NCBI RefSeq assembly: GCF_005503625.1
Contig: NZ_SCMX01000023.1
Span: 1-64,000 of the forward strand
Origin: Cupriavidus sp. 2SB
GTDB lineage: Bacteria; Pseudomonadota; Gammaproteobacteria; Burkholderiales; Burkholderiaceae
Length of the DNA stretch: 64,000 nt
Reading direction: 5' to 3'
Shown here: positions 1 to 8,861 of the stretch, piece by piece
How the letters are laid out: each line of letters begins with the position of its first letter
Numbering within the stretch: position 1 is the stretch's first letter
Notes under the pieces: generated by a model
The model's input: the letters and a program-made list of their open reading frames with translations, nothing else
The model's database searches: none
Told to the model about the DNA's origin: nothing
Made by a program: the position numbers and the translations under genes

Positions 1-159
1 GAGCTGCCGCAGGACAAGGAAATGGTCATGCCGGGTGACAACGTGTCGATCACCGTCAAGCTGATCGCCCCGATCGCCATGGAAGAAGGCCTGCGCTTCG
101 CTATCCGCGAAGGCGGTCGTACCGTCGGCGCCGGCGTTGTGGCAAAGATCCTCGACTAA
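1..159 (+). CDS. tuf: Elongation factor Tu, C-terminal fragment (cut by window start)
   Basis: The first 52 codons in frame 1 encode the last part of EF-Tu, the GTPase that brings aminoacyl-tRNA to the ribosome. The segment runs from [14 protein letters not shown] through [17 protein letters not shown] to a TAA stop and belongs to beta-barrel domain 3. The 5' part lies outside the window. It sits directly upstream of rpsJ, the usual str-to-S10 junction. Bacteria of this group often carry two tuf genes, so which copy this is cannot be decided here. Confidence 0.96.
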
Positions 160-172
160 GCACAACCTTTTT

Positions 173-196
173 GGGGCATGCCTGCGGGCATGTCCC
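173..196 (+). terminator. Hairpin after tuf, weak terminator or attenuator
   Basis: A 10-bp stem (173-182 with 187-196, one G-T pair, loop TGCG) begins 14 bases after the tuf stop. Only two T follow before the TATAAT box at 198-203, so termination would be weak. The hairpin overlaps the spacer of the likely rpsJ promoter. Confidence 0.4.
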
Positions 197-197
197 T

Positions 198-203
198 TAT
201 AAT
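198..203 (+). promoter_or_regulatory. Likely rpsJ promoter, -10 box TATAAT
   Basis: A perfect TATAAT lies about 37 bases before the rpsJ start. No good -35 is visible: the nearest is TTGGGG at 171-176, with a 21-base spacer. If used, the mRNA leader would be only about 30 bases. Confidence 0.45.
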
Positions 204-240
204 CTGGGCGCTTCGCCCATCGCTCTTTTAAGGAACAATC

Positions 241-549
241 ATGCAGAACCAGAAGATCCGTATCCGCCTGAAGGCTTTCGACTATCGCCTGATCGACCAG
301 TCGGCCGCCGAAATCGTGGATACCGCCAAGCGTACCGGCGCGATCGTCAAGGGCCCGGTGCCCCTGCCGACTCGTATCCAGCGCTTCGACATCCTGCGTT
401 CGCCGCACGTCAACAAGACCAGCCGCGATCAGTTCGAGATCCGCACCCACCAGCGCCTGATGGACATCGTCGATCCGACGGACAAGACCGTCGACGCGCT
501 GATGAAGCTCGATCTGCCGGCAGGCGTGGACGTCGAGATCAAGGTATAA
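241..549 (+). CDS. rpsJ: 30S ribosomal protein S10 (NusE)
   Basis: 102 residues, against 103 in E. coli. S10 binds 16S rRNA in the 30S head and also acts as NusE in antitermination complexes with NusB. The conserved start [19 protein letters not shown] and the GPVPLPTR segment are clear. The ATG follows an AAGGAA ribosome binding site. It opens the S10 cluster, but a strong terminator lies 40 bases after its stop, so it may be expressed apart from rplC and the rest. Confidence 0.98.
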   Translation: MQNQKIRIRLKAFDYRLIDQSAAEIVDTAKRTGAIVKGPVPLPTRIQRFDILRSPHVNKTSRDQFEIRTHQRLMDIVDPTDKTVDALMKLDLPAGVDVEIKV

Positions 550-588
550 GTATGTGTCGGGCCAGGCTTCTGGCCTGATTCAGCAAGA

Positions 589-618
589 CGGCGAACGCAA
601 GTTCGCCGTTTTTGTTTT
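589..618 (+). terminator. Intrinsic terminator between rpsJ and rplC
   Basis: An 8-bp perfect GC-rich stem (589-596 with 601-608, GCAA tetraloop) is followed by TTTTTGTTTT. A second short hairpin, GGCCAG-GCTT-CTGGCC at 560-575, precedes it. This is a textbook Rho-independent terminator placed inside the S10 cluster. Confidence 0.75.
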
Positions 619-739
619 CCAAATCGTCGCATGGTGTGCGAATAGTACGGAAAGCTACAGCATCGGCACGCAAAGTGCCGGATTCGGCGCCGTTTCCGAC
701 CCACAGGCGCAAGACCGTCGAGGAAAAGCGCGCCACCGC

Positions 740-768
740 TTGCCCTTTCCAAATTGCTGTGGTATGTT
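740..768 (+). promoter_or_regulatory. Candidate promoter for rplC and downstream genes
   Basis: TTGCCC (740-745), a 17-base spacer and TATGTT (763-768) lie downstream of the terminator at 589-618. The predicted leader to the rplC ATG at 901 is about 125 bases. It starts with a hairpin, CTACCC (775-780) with GGGTAG (789-794). The rest of the 351-base rpsJ-rplC gap shows no gene. Confidence 0.4.
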
Positions 769-900
769 GCAAGGCTACCCATTAATCCGGGTAGTGGGGG
801 CCATTTTGGTCACGCGCAATCCTTTTCGCGCAACCCGCACTCACACAGTTTTCGTGTATCAATCAGCCCCGGCCAATCGCAGCTGGGAATGGAGCAAACC

Positions 901-1545
901 ATGAGCCTTGGCCTTGTAGGTCGCAAGGTTGGCATGACCCGTATTTTCACGGACGACGGTGATTCGATTCCCGTTACCGTGGTCGAGGTCGGCGACAACC
1001 GCGTGACGCAAATCAAGACGGACGAGACCGACGGTTATACCGCGGTTCAAGTCACTTTTGGCAGCCGACGCGCAAGCCGTGTCACCAAGCCGCTGGCGGG
1101 TCACCTCGCCAAAGCCGGCGTGGAAGCTGGCGAAATCATCAAAGAATTCCGCATCGATGCAGCCAAGGCTGCCGAGCTGCAAGCTGGCGGCTCGATTTCT
1201 GTCGACCTGTTCCAGGTTGGTCAGAAGATCGACGTGCAGGGTGTGACGATTGGTAAGGGCTATGCCGGTACCATCAAGCGCCACCACTTCGCATCCGGTC
1301 GTGCCACCCACGGTAACTCGCGTTCGCACAACGTGCCGGGTTCCATCGGTATGGCGCAGGATCCGGGCCGCGTGTTCCCGGGCAAGCGCATGACGGGCCA
1401 CCTCGGTGACGCTACCCGTACCGTGCAAAACCTCGAGATCGCCAAGATCGACGCAGAGCGCAAGCTGCTGCTGGTCAAGGGCGCCATCCCCGGTTCCAAG
1501 GGCGGCAAGGTCATTGTGACCCCGGCCGTCAAGGCCAAAGCTTAA
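901..1545 (+). CDS. rplC: 50S ribosomal protein L3
   Basis: 214 residues (E. coli 209), starting [17 protein letters not shown]3 nucleates 50S assembly and sends a loop toward the peptidyl transferase centre. The loop segment with [18 protein letters not shown] keeps the glutamine that PrmB methylates in E. coli. The frame is open upstream to 754, but homology and the leader both favour the ATG at 901. The coding stretch is followed 12 bases later by rplD. Confidence 0.98.
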   Translation: MSLGLVGRKVGMTRIFTDDGDSIPVTVVEVGDNRVTQIKTDETDGYTAVQVTFGSRRASRVTKPLAGHLAKAGVEAGEIIKEFRIDAAKAAELQAGGSISVDLFQVGQKIDVQGVTIGKGYAGTIKRHHFASGRATHGNSRSHNVPGSIGMAQDPGRVFPGKRMTGHLGDATRTVQNLEIAKIDAERKLLLVKGAIPGSKGGKVIVTPAVKAKA

Positions 1546-1557
1546 GGAGCGCATGTA

Positions 1558-2178
1558 ATGGAACTCAAGCTCCTCCAGGACAACGGTCAGATCGGTGCTG
1601 GCGTTACCGCCTCGCCCGAAGTGTTCGGCCGCGACTACAACGAAGCCCTGGTTCACCAGATCGTCGTTGCCTATCAGGCCAATGCTCGCAGCGGTAACCG
1701 CAAGCAGAAGGACCGCGAAGAGGTCAAGCACACGACGAAGAAGCCGTGGCGCCAGAAGGGTACGGGCCGTGCTCGTGCCGGTATGTCGTCCTCGCCTCTG
1801 TGGCGTGGCGGTGGCCGTATCTTCCCGAATTCGCCGGAAGAAAACTTCAGCCAGAAGGTCAACAAGAAGATGTTCCGTGCCGGTATGCGCTCGATTTATT
1901 CGCAGCTCGCACGTGAAGGTCGTATCAACGTAGTGGACGGTTTCGCTGTCGACGCGCCCAAGACCAAGCTGCTGGCCGACAAGTTCAAGGCCATGGGCCT
2001 GGACTCGGTGCTGATCATTACCGACAGCCTCGACGAAAACCTCTACCTGGCTTCGCGCAACCTGCCGAACGTGGCAGTCGTGGAGCCGCGTCATGCTGAT
2101 CCGCTGTCGCTCGTGCACTACAAGAAAGTGCTGGTGACGAAGGCAGCTGTCGCGCAGATCGAGGAGTTGCTGAAATGA
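1558..2178 (+). CDS. rplD: 50S ribosomal protein L4
   Basis: 206 residues (E. coli 201). L4 lines the polypeptide exit tunnel with L22. The long basic loop (residues about 40-95, with [19 protein letters not shown] and [14 protein letters not shown]) is intact. In E. coli L4 also represses the S10 operon through a long leader. No such leader exists before rpsJ here, so autoregulation, if present, must use another site. Its stop overlaps the rplW ATG by four bases (ATGA). Confidence 0.98.
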
Positions 2179-2489
2179 CGCAAGTAGCCAAGAACGATCA
2201 TCGTTTGATGCAGGTGCTGCTCGCGCCGGTGGTTTCCGAAAAGGCAACCCTGGTAGCCGACAAGAACGAACAGGTTGTGTTCGAAGTGGCTCGCGATGCC
2301 AACAAGGCAGAAGTGAAGGCCGCCGTCGAACTGCTGTTCAAGGTCGAGGTGCAGTCCGTTCAGATCCTGAACCAGAAGGGCAAGCAAAAGCGCTTTGGCC
2401 GCTTCATGGGCCGTCGCAATCACGTCAAGAAGGCATACGTGTCGCTGAAGCCGGGTCAGGAAATCAATTTTGAAGCGGAGGCCAAGTAA
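2175..2489 (+). CDS. rplW: 50S ribosomal protein L23
   Basis: 104 residues (E. coli 100). L23 sits at the tunnel exit and is the docking site for trigger factor and SRP. The N-terminal [19 protein letters not shown] and the loop [22 protein letters not shown] are typical. It starts within the rplD stop (four-base overlap), and rplB follows after two bases, so the three genes are probably translationally coupled. Confidence 0.98.
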
Positions 2490-2491
2490 TC

Positions 2492-3322
2492 ATGGCACTC
2501 GTCAAGACCAAGCCGACATCCCCGGGCCGTCGCTCGATGGTGAAGGTCGTTAATCGCGACCTCCACAAGGGTGCCCCGCACGCACCGCTGCTGGAAAAGC
2601 AATTCCAGAAGTCGGGTCGCAACAACAACGGTCATATCACCACCCGCCACAAGGGCGGTGGTCATAAGCACCACTACCGCGTGGTCGACTTCAAGCGCAA
2701 CGACAAGGACGGCATCGCCGCCAAGGTCGAGCGTCTGGAATACGATCCAAACCGTAGCGCGAACATCGCCCTGGTGCTGTTCGTCGACGGTGAGCGTCGC
2801 TACATCATCGCCACGAAGGGCATGGTTGCTGGCCAGGCTCTGATGAACGGCTCGGAAGCGCCGATCAAGTCGGGTAACAACCTGCCGATCCGCAACATCC
2901 CGGTCGGTACCACGATCAACAACGTGGAAATGCTGCCTGGCAAGGGTGCGCAGATCGCGCGCGCTGCTGGTGGGTCCGCAGTGCTGATGGCTCGTGAAGG
3001 CCTGTACGCTCAAGTGCGTCTGCGCTCCGGTGAAGTGCGTCGCGTGCATATCGAATGCCGCGCCACCATCGGTGAAGTGGGCAACGAAGAGCACAGCCTG
3101 CGCGTGATCGGCAAGGCCGGTGCAACGCGCTGGCGCGGTATTCGCCCGACCGTTCGCGGTGTGGTGATGAACCCGGTGGACCACCCCCACGGTGGTGGTG
3201 AAGGCAAGACTGCTGCTGGTCGTGATCCGGTTTCGCCGTGGGGTACCCCGGCCAAGGGTTACCGCACTCGCAGCAACAAGCGCACGGACAGCATGATCGT
3301 CCAGCGCCGCCACAAGCGCTAA
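2492..3322 (+). CDS. rplB: 50S ribosomal protein L2
   Basis: 276 residues (E. coli 273). L2 supports subunit association and the peptidyl transferase centre. The universally conserved C-terminal segment [14 protein letters not shown], holding the functional histidine, is present, as are the central RNA-binding beta-barrel folds. Start and stop fit a tight operon: two bases after rplW and 22 before rpsS. Confidence 0.98.
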   Translation: MALVKTKPTSPGRRSMVKVVNRDLHKGAPHAPLLEKQFQKSGRNNNGHITTRHKGGGHKHHYRVVDFKRNDKDGIAAKVERLEYDPNRSANIALVLFVDGERRYIIATKGMVAGQALMNGSEAPIKSGNNLPIRNIPVGTTINNVEMLPGKGAQIARAAGGSAVLMAREGLYAQVRLRSGEVRRVHIECRATIGEVGNEEHSLRVIGKAGATRWRGIRPTVRGVVMNPVDHPHGGGEGKTAAGRDPVSPWGTPAKGYRTRSNKRTDSMIVQRRHKR

Positions 3323-3344
3323 TCGGTAGGTAGGAGCTAAAGAT

Positions 3345-3620
3345 ATGACTCGTTCCGCAAAAAAGGGTCCGTTCTGCGACGACCACCTGCTGAAGAAGGT
3401 GGAAACGGCGGTGAGCGGCAAGGACAAGAAGCCCATCAAGACTTGGTCGCGTCGTTCGACCATTCTGCCGGACTTCATCGGCCTGACGATCGCTGTGCAC
3501 AACGGCCGTCAACACGTGCCGGTGTACGTGACGGAAAACATGGTTGGCCACAAGCTCGGTGAATTTGCGATTACTCGCACGTTCAAGGGCCACGCGGCTG
3601 ACAAGAAAGCGAAGAGGTAA
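3345..3620 (+). CDS. rpsS: 30S ribosomal protein S19
   Basis: 91 residues (E. coli 92). S19 lies in the 30S head next to S13 and contacts the A-site finger. It begins [19 protein letters not shown] and contains [19 protein letters not shown] and the conserved [12 protein letters not shown] motif. A GGTAGGAGC ribosome binding site precedes the ATG. rplV follows nine bases after the stop. Confidence 0.98.
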   Translation: MTRSAKKGPFCDDHLLKKVETAVSGKDKKPIKTWSRRSTILPDFIGLTIAVHNGRQHVPVYVTENMVGHKLGEFAITRTFKGHAADKKAKR

Positions 3621-3629
3621 GGTGCCATC

Positions 3630-3959
3630 ATGGAAGTGAAAGCGATTCATCGCGGTGCCCGCATCTCCGCCCAGAAAACGCGTCTGGTTGCTGACCAGAT
3701 CCGCGGTCTGCCGATTGAGCGCGCTCTGAACATCCTGGCCTTCAGCCCGAAGAAGGCTGCCGGGATCGTGAAGAAGGTCGTCGAATCGGCCATCGCCAAC
3801 GCCGAGCATAACGAAGGCGCCGACATCGACGAACTGAAGGTCACTTCGATCTTCGTCGACAAGGCCACTTCGCTCAAGCGCTTCACTGCGCGTGCAAAGG
3901 GCCGCGGCAACCGCATCGAGAAACAAACCTGTCACATCACTGTGACGCTCGGCAACTAA
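3630..3959 (+). CDS. rplV: 50S ribosomal protein L22
   Basis: 109 residues (E. coli 110). L22 spans the 50S subunit and its beta-hairpin narrows the exit tunnel next to L4; macrolide resistance mutations map there in other bacteria. The hairpin region [22 protein letters not shown] and the N-terminal [20 protein letters not shown] are clear. It is nine bases upstream of rpsC. Confidence 0.98.
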   Translation: MEVKAIHRGARISAQKTRLVADQIRGLPIERALNILAFSPKKAAGIVKKVVESAIANAEHNEGADIDELKVTSIFVDKATSLKRFTARAKGRGNRIEKQTCHITVTLGN

Positions 3960-3968
3960 GGAGTCACG

Positions 3969-4766
3969 ATGGGACAGAAGATTCATCCGACTGGCTTCCG
4001 TCTGGCCGTCAGCCGTAATTGGGCTTCGCGTTGGTACGCCAACAACACGAAGTTCGCCGGCATGCTGAAGGAAGACATCGAAGTTCGAGACTTCCTGAAG
4101 AAAAAGCTGAAGAACGCATCGGTTGGCCGCGTGGTCATCGAGCGTCCGGCCCGTAATGCACGCATCACCATTTACAGCTCGCGTCCGGGCGTGGTGATCG
4201 GCAAGAAGGGTGAGGACATCGAACTGCTCAAGGCCGAGCTGCAACGTCGCATGGGTGTGCCCGTGCACGTGAACATCGAAGAAATCCGCAAGCCGGAAAC
4301 CGATGCGCAGCTGATTGCCGATTCGATCACGCAGCAGCTCGAGCGCCGCATCATGTTCCGTCGCGCCATGAAGCGCGCGATGCAGAACGCCATGCGTCTG
4401 GGTGCACAAGGCATCAAGATCATGAGCTCGGGCCGTCTGAACGGTATCGAAATCGCACGTACCGAGTGGTACCGCGAAGGCCGTGTGCCCCTGCACACCC
4501 TGCGCGCCGACATCGACTACGGTTTCTCGGAAGCCGAAACCACCTACGGCATCATCGGTGTCAAGGTGTGGGTCTACAAGGGTGATCACCTGGGCCGCAA
4601 TGACGCGCCTGTGGTGGAAGAGCCGCAAGAAGACCGTCGTCGTCGTCCGGGTCGCCCGGAAGGCCGCCGCCGTGAAGGCGAAGGTCGTCCGTCGGGCAAC
4701 CGCCGCGGTGGTGCCGGTGCTGGTCGTCGTGCTGCGCCAGGCGCAGACGCGAAGAGTGGAGAATAA
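3969..4766 (+). CDS. rpsC: 30S ribosomal protein S3 with a basic C-terminal tail
   Basis: 265 residues against 233 in E. coli. S3 forms part of the mRNA entry tunnel. A KH domain with the GXXG loop ([13 protein letters not shown], about residues 75-88) and the C-terminal S3 domain are complete. After about residue 215 comes a tail of roughly 45 residues rich in Arg, Gly and Pro ([17 protein letters not shown], then GNRRGG and GRRAAPGA). Such tails occur in related betaproteobacteria; their function is not known to me. Confidence 0.98.
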   Translation: MGQKIHPTGFRLAVSRNWASRWYANNTKFAGMLKEDIEVRDFLKKKLKNASVGRVVIERPARNARITIYSSRPGVVIGKKGEDIELLKAELQRRMGVPVHVNIEEIRKPETDAQLIADSITQQLERRIMFRRAMKRAMQNAMRLGAQGIKIMSSGRLNGIEIARTEWYREGRVPLHTLRADIDYGFSEAETTYGIIGVKVWVYKGDHLGRNDAPVVEEPQEDRRRRPGRPEGRRREGEGRPSGNRRGGAGAGRRAAPGADAKSGE

Positions 4767-4768
4767 CA

Positions 4769-5185
4769 ATGCTGCAACCGAAGCGTAGGAAGTATCGCAA
4801 GGAGCAGAAGGGCCGCAACACGGGTAAAGCTACCCGTGGCAACGCCGTGTCTTTTGGCGAGTTCGGCCTGAAGGCAATGGGCCGTGGCCGTCTGACCGCT
4901 CGTCAGATCGAGTCGGCACGTCGTGCGATGACCCGTCACATCAAGCGTGGCGGCCGCATCTGGATCCGGATCTTCCCGGACAAGCCGATTTCGAAGAAGC
5001 CTGCCGAAGTCCGTATGGGTAACGGTAAGGGCAATCCGGAATACTACGTGGCTGAAATTCAGCCGGGCAAGATGCTGTACGAAATGGACGGCGTGACGGA
5101 AGAGCTGGCACGTGAGGCGTTCCGCCTCGCGGCCGCCAAGCTGCCGATCGCCACGAATTTCGTGGTGCGTCAGGTCGGTACGTAA
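4769..5185 (+). CDS. rplP: 50S ribosomal protein L16
   Basis: 138 residues (E. coli 136). L16 organises the A-site tRNA and peptidyl transferase region and is needed late in 50S assembly. It begins [17 protein letters not shown] and contains [19 protein letters not shown] and [18 protein letters not shown]. It starts two bases after the rpsC stop, and rpmC follows after ten bases. Confidence 0.98.
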   Translation: MLQPKRRKYRKEQKGRNTGKATRGNAVSFGEFGLKAMGRGRLTARQIESARRAMTRHIKRGGRIWIRIFPDKPISKKPAEVRMGNGKGNPEYYVAEIQPGKMLYEMDGVTEELAREAFRLAAAKLPIATNFVVRQVGT

Positions 5186-5195
5186 GGAGATTGGG

Positions 5196-5390
5196 ATGAA
5201 AGCATCCGAACTGCGCGGCAAGGACGCCGCAGGCCTGAACCAGGAGCTCTCCGAGCTGCTGAAGGCTCAATTTAGCCTGCGCATGCAAAAGGCCACCCAA
5301 CAGCTGCAGAACACCAGCCAGCTGAAGAAGGTGCGCAAGGACATCGCGCGCGTGCAAACCGTGCTGAACGAGAAGGCAGACGCGAAATGA
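5196..5390 (+). CDS. rpmC: 50S ribosomal protein L29
   Basis: 64 residues (E. coli 63), a two-helix protein near the tunnel exit next to L23. It starts [20 protein letters not shown]. The frame is open farther upstream, into rplP, but an AAGGAG site at 5185-5190 and the family length set the start at 5196. Its stop overlaps the rpsQ ATG (ATGA). Confidence 0.97.
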   Translation: MKASELRGKDAAGLNQELSELLKAQFSLRMQKATQQLQNTSQLKKVRKDIARVQTVLNEKADAK

Positions 5391-5665
5391 CTGAAGCTGC
5401 GAAGACTGAAACGTCGCTTCGCCGGACCCTCGTGGGCCGTGTCGTGAGCGACAAGATGGACAAGACCGTGACGGTCCTGATCGAAAACCGCGTCAAGCAC
5501 CCTCTGTACGGCAAGTACGTGCTGCGTTCGAAGAAGTACCACGCACACGACGAAGCCAACCAGTACAAGGAAGGCGACAAGGTCGAGATCCAGGAAACCC
5601 GTCCGCTGTCGCGGACCAAGTCCTGGGTTGTTTCCCGGCTGGTAGAAGCTGCACGCGTCATCTAA
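5387..5665 (+). CDS. rpsQ: 30S ribosomal protein S17
   Basis: 92 residues (E. coli 84), an OB-fold protein that binds 16S rRNA early in 30S assembly. The core [20 protein letters not shown] and [19 protein letters not shown] is conserved. The N terminus is slightly longer than in E. coli ([14 protein letters not shown]). It overlaps rpmC by four bases and is the last gene before the 271-base gap with the rplN promoter. Confidence 0.98.
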   Translation: MTEAAKTETSLRRTLVGRVVSDKMDKTVTVLIENRVKHPLYGKYVLRSKKYHAHDEANQYKEGDKVEIQETRPLSRTKSWVVSRLVEAARVI

Positions 5666-5686
5666 GTACAACAGTACTGAGTTGAC

Positions 5687-5715
5687 TTGCAAGTCCAGGA
5701 TTGTGTTGCTATAAT
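5687..5715 (+). promoter_or_regulatory. rplN (spc) promoter with extended -10
   Basis: TTGCAA (5687-5692), a 17-base spacer and TATAAT (5710-5715) preceded by TG at 5707-5708, giving an extended -10. A second -35-like TTGACT is at 5682-5687. The start point would be near 5722, about 215 bases before rplN. The rest of the gap (5725-5936) shows no gene. Confidence 0.65.
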
Positions 5716-5724
5716 CCTGGACTT
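5691..5724 (+). repeat. Perfect 12-bp inverted repeat over the rplN promoter
   Basis: AAGTCCAGGATT (5691-5702) and its exact complement AATCCTGGACTT (5713-5724) flank a 10-base centre. The right arm takes in the last three bases of the -10 box and runs to about the start point. It could be an operator, or, in read-through RNA, a strong hairpin. Only a short T-rich stretch follows, so it is not a standard terminator. Confidence 0.8.
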
Positions 5725-5936
5725 CCGCTTTATTGCATCCGCCCAAGCAGCATCACCCGGGTGGGTCTGTATAGCGAGCCAGAGCCTGGCATCCTGAAGT
5801 CTGGGGTGTCGGCACTACCGACTTCCAAGTTGATCAACCCAAACGGCGCTGGCGCAATGCCTGGCTCCGACGGGACCAAGACTGACCGGCGGCCTTCATT
5901 TGAGGGACTGGCGGATTAAGTTGGGAAGATAACACC

Positions 5937-6305
5937 ATGATTCAGACAGAAAGCCGGCTCGAAGTGGCCGATAACACTGGTGCGCGCGAAGTGCTGTGCA
6001 TCAAGGTACTGGGTGGGTCCAAGCGCCGCTACGCGAGCGTGGGCGACATCATCAAGGTTACCGTGAAAGACGCAGCTCCCCGTGGCCGCGTGAAGAAGGG
6101 CGACATCTACAACGCCGTTGTCGTGCGTACCGCCAAGGGCGTGCGCCGCGCGGACGGTTCGCTCGTCAAGTTCGACGGCAATGCTGCTGTCCTGCTGAAC
6201 AACAAGCTCGAGCCGATCGGCACCCGTATCTTCGGGCCGGTAACTCGTGAACTCCGTACCGAGCGCTTCATGAAGATCGTGTCGCTCGCTCCGGAAGTGC
6301 TGTAA
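5937..6305 (+). CDS. rplN: 50S ribosomal protein L14
   Basis: 122 residues (E. coli 123). L14 forms the inter-subunit bridge with L19 and binds silencing factor RsfS. It begins [20 protein letters not shown] and contains [20 protein letters not shown] and the conserved [19 protein letters not shown] end. It is the first gene of the spc part of the cluster, transcribed probably from the promoter at 5687-5715. Confidence 0.98.
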   Translation: MIQTESRLEVADNTGAREVLCIKVLGGSKRRYASVGDIIKVTVKDAAPRGRVKKGDIYNAVVVRTAKGVRRADGSLVKFDGNAAVLLNNKLEPIGTRIFGPVTRELRTERFMKIVSLAPEVL

Positions 6306-6314
6306 GGAGCCGCC

Positions 6315-6623
6315 ATGAACAAGATTCGCAAAGGCGACGAAGTCATCGTGCTGACCGGTAAGGATAAGGGCAAGCGCGGTGTCGTCCAGGCAGTGCAAGG
6401 CGACAAGCTCGTGGTTGACGGTGTGAACGTTGCGAAGAAGCACGCTCGCCCGAACCCGATGCTGGGTACCACCGGTGGCGTGGTCGACAAGCTGATGCCG
6501 CTGCATATTTCCAACGTTGCGCTCGTGGATGCCAATGGCAAGCCGTCGCGTGTCGGTATCAAGGTCGAAGACGGCAAGCGTGTGCGCGTGCTGAAGACGA
6601 CCGGTGCCGTCCTGGCCGCTTGA
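6315..6623 (+). CDS. rplX: 50S ribosomal protein L24
   Basis: 102 residues (E. coli 104). L24 starts 50S assembly by binding the 5' domain of 23S rRNA. An N-terminal KOW motif ([20 protein letters not shown]) and the loop segment [19 protein letters not shown] are clear. A GGAGCC site precedes the ATG. It is nine bases after rplN. Confidence 0.98.
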   Translation: MNKIRKGDEVIVLTGKDKGKRGVVQAVQGDKLVVDGVNVAKKHARPNPMLGTTGGVVDKLMPLHISNVALVDANGKPSRVGIKVEDGKRVRVLKTTGAVLAA

Positions 6624-6648
6624 TTCTGGGCACAGATAGGAGTTGAGC

Positions 6649-7191
6649 ATGACAGCACGTCTGCAAGAGTTTTACAAAGAACAAGTTGTGCCGGCGCTGA
6701 TGAAGCAGTTCGGCTACAAGTCGGTCATGGAAGTGCCGCGTTTCACCAAGATCACCCTGAACATGGGTCTGGGTGAGGCCATCAATGACAAGAAGGTCAT
6801 TGAACTGGCCGTTGGCGACCTGACCAAGATCGCGGGTCAGAAGCCCGTGGTGACGAAGGCCAAGAAGGCCATCGCCGGCTTCAAGATCCGTCAGGGCTAC
6901 CCCATCGGTGCGATGGTGACCCTGCGCGGTGAGCGCATGTTCGAATTCCTCGATCGTTTCGTGACCGTGGCCCTGCCGCGCGTGCGTGACTTCCGTGGTG
7001 TGTCGGGCCGTTCGTTCGACGGTCGTGGCAACTACAACATCGGTGTGAAAGAGCAGATCATTTTCCCCGAAATCGAGTACGACAAGATTGACGCACTGCG
7101 TGGTCTGAATATCAGCATCACGACGACGGCTAAGAACGACGAGGAAGCCAAGGCTCTCCTGAATGCGTTCAAGTTCCCGTTCCGTAATTAA
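6649..7191 (+). CDS. rplE: 50S ribosomal protein L5
   Basis: 180 residues (E. coli 179). L5 binds 5S rRNA in the central protuberance and contacts P-site t[39 protein letters not shown] and [18 protein letters not shown] are typical. A TTG two codons upstream is in frame, but the ATG at 6649, six bases after AGGAG, matches the family start. Confidence 0.98.
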   Translation: MTARLQEFYKEQVVPALMKQFGYKSVMEVPRFTKITLNMGLGEAINDKKVIELAVGDLTKIAGQKPVVTKAKKAIAGFKIRQGYPIGAMVTLRGERMFEFLDRFVTVALPRVRDFRGVSGRSFDGRGNYNIGVKEQIIFPEIEYDKIDALRGLNISITTTAKNDEEAKALLNAFKFPFRN

Positions 7192-7200
7192 GGGGTAACC

Positions 7201-7506
7201 GTGGCTAAATTGGCTCTGATTGAACGTGAGAAGAAGCGCGCAAAGCTCGTGGCGAAGTACGCCGACAAGCGCGCAAACCTCAAGGCCATTATCGACGACC
7301 AAGAGAAGTCGGAAGAAGAGCGTTATCTGGCGCGTCTCGAGCTGCAAAAGCTCCCGCGCAACGCTAACCCGACTCGCCAGCGTAACCGCTGCGCGATCAC
7401 CGGTCGTCCCCGCGGTACCTTCCGCAAGTTTGGCCTGGCGCGTAACAAGATCCGCGAGATCGCCTTCAAGGGCGAAATTCCGGGTCTGACGAAAGCCAGC
7501 TGGTAA
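7201..7506 (+). CDS. rpsN: 30S ribosomal protein S14, zinc-independent type
   Basis: 101 residues, the long form as in E. coli. It lacks the CXXC zinc-finger pairs of the short type; only one cysteine is present. The end [23 protein letters not shown] and LPGLT-like IPGLTKASW identify it. It starts with GTG at 7201 after an AAGGGG site. S14 completes the 30S head near S3 and S10. Confidence 0.97.
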   Translation: MAKLALIEREKKRAKLVAKYADKRANLKAIIDDQEKSEEERYLARLELQKLPRNANPTRQRNRCAITGRPRGTFRKFGLARNKIREIAFKGEIPGLTKASW

Positions 7507-7533
7507 TTACGCACAGGCTACAGGAGAAACAGT

Positions 7534-7929
7534 ATGAGCATGAGCGATCCTATCGCCGATATGCTGACGCGCATCCGCAACGCTCAAGGCGTGCAGAAAG
7601 CGTCGGTGGCCATGCCCTCGTCGAAGCTGAAGGTTGCGATCGCCAAGGTCCTCAAGGACGAAGGCTATATCGACGACTACTCGGTGGCGGAAGATGGCGG
7701 CAAGGCGCAATTGACCATTGGTCTGAAGTACTACGCCGGTCGTCCGGTTATCGAACGCATTGAACGCGTCTCGAAGCCCGGCCTGCGCGTGTACAAGGGC
7801 CGCAGCGACATCCCCCAAGTGATGAACGGCCTGGGTGTGGCGATCATTTCGACCCCGCAGGGTCTGATGACCGACCGCAAGGCACGTGCCACTGGCGTGG
7901 GCGGTGAAGTTCTCTGCTACGTCGCGTAA
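7534..7929 (+). CDS. rpsH: 30S ribosomal protein S8
   Basis: 131 residues (E. coli 130), starting [19 protein letters not shown]8 binds helix 21 of 16S rRNA and in E. coli represses the spc operon by binding rplE mRNA; whether this occurs here was not tested. The C-terminal [33 protein letters not shown] is conserved. An AGGAGAAA site precedes the start. Confidence 0.98.
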   Translation: MSMSDPIADMLTRIRNAQGVQKASVAMPSSKLKVAIAKVLKDEGYIDDYSVAEDGGKAQLTIGLKYYAGRPVIERIERVSKPGLRVYKGRSDIPQVMNGLGVAIISTPQGLMTDRKARATGVGGEVLCYVA

Positions 7930-7938
7930 GGAGCAAAC

Positions 7939-8472
7939 ATGTCCCGTGTAGGTAAGGCTCCCATCGCGCTGCCGAAAGGCGCTGAAGTGAACGTGGCGGC
8001 TGGCGTGCTCTCCGTGAAGGGCCCGCTGGGTACGCTGTCCCAGCCGATTCACAGCCTGGTGAAGGTCAACGTTGCCGAAGGCAACCTGACGTTCGAACCG
8101 GCCGACGAATCGCGTGAAGCTAACGCCCTGCAAGGCACCATGCGCGCCCTGGCGGCAAACATGGTCAAGGGTGTGACCACCGGTTTCGAGCGCAAGCTGA
8201 ACCTGGTTGGCGTGGGTTACCGCGCTCAACTGCAAGGCTCCGCGCTGAAGCTCCAGCTTGGTTTCTCGCACGATGTGATTCACGAAATGCCGGAAGGCGT
8301 AAAGGCTGAAACGCCGACGCAGACCGAGATCGTGATCAAGGGTGCTGACAAGCAGAAAGTCGGTCAGGTTGCCGCGGAAGTTCGCGCATACCGTCCGCCT
8401 GAGCCCTACAAGGGCAAGGGTGTTCGTTATGCCAACGAGCGCGTCATCCTGAAGGAAACCAAGAAGAAGTAA
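7939..8472 (+). CDS. rplF: 50S ribosomal protein L6
   Basis: 177 residues, the same as E. coli. L6 has two homologous folds and sits near the factor-binding stalk base. [20 protein letters not shown], the [12 protein letters not shown] joint and the C-terminal [18 protein letters not shown] are characteristic. It begins nine bases after rpsH, with an AAGGAG site between them. Confidence 0.98.
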   Translation: MSRVGKAPIALPKGAEVNVAAGVLSVKGPLGTLSQPIHSLVKVNVAEGNLTFEPADESREANALQGTMRALAANMVKGVTTGFERKLNLVGVGYRAQLQGSALKLQLGFSHDVIHEMPEGVKAETPTQTEIVIKGADKQKVGQVAAEVRAYRPPEPYKGKGVRYANERVILKETKKK

Positions 8473-8483
8473 GGGGTCCAATG

Positions 8484-8840
8484 ATGAACAAGAAAGACGC
8501 TCGTTTGCGCCGTGCACGTCAGACCCGCGCCAAGATCGCGGAACTGAAGATCAATCGTCTGACCGTGTTCCGTACGAATTCGCATATTTACGCTCAGGTG
8601 TACTCGCCGTGCGGCACGCAAGTGCTGGCTTCGGCTTCGACCGCCGAGGCAGAAGTGCGCAAGGAACTGACTGGCAGCGGTGCTACCGTTGCCGCCGCCA
8701 CCCTGGTGGGCAAGCGCGTTGCCGAGAAGGCAAAGGCTGCTGGCGTGGAAACCGTTGCGTTCGATCGCGGCGGCTTCCGCTTCCACGGTCGCGTGAAGGC
8801 CCTGGCTGATGCCGCGCGTGAAGCCGGCCTCAAGTTCTAA
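8484..8840 (+). CDS. rplR: 50S ribosomal protein L18
   Basis: 118 residues (E. coli 117). L18 carries 5S rRNA into the 50S subunit with L5. [37 protein letters not shown] and the end [18 protein letters not shown] are conserved. Two adjacent ATGs (8481 and 8484) are possible. The second is seven bases from AAGGGG and aligns with the E. coli start, so it was chosen. Confidence 0.97.
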   Translation: MNKKDARLRRARQTRAKIAELKINRLTVFRTNSHIYAQVYSPCGTQVLASASTAEAEVRKELTGSGATVAAATLVGKRVAEKAKAAGVETVAFDRGGFRFHGRVKALADAAREAGLKF

Positions 8841-8861
8841 GCGCTCAGAGAGAGATACGTC

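Noticed and set aside
5701-5919. 72-codon frame in the rpsQ-rplN gap
   Set aside because: Begins within the promoter and lacks a ribosome binding site or recognisable sequence.
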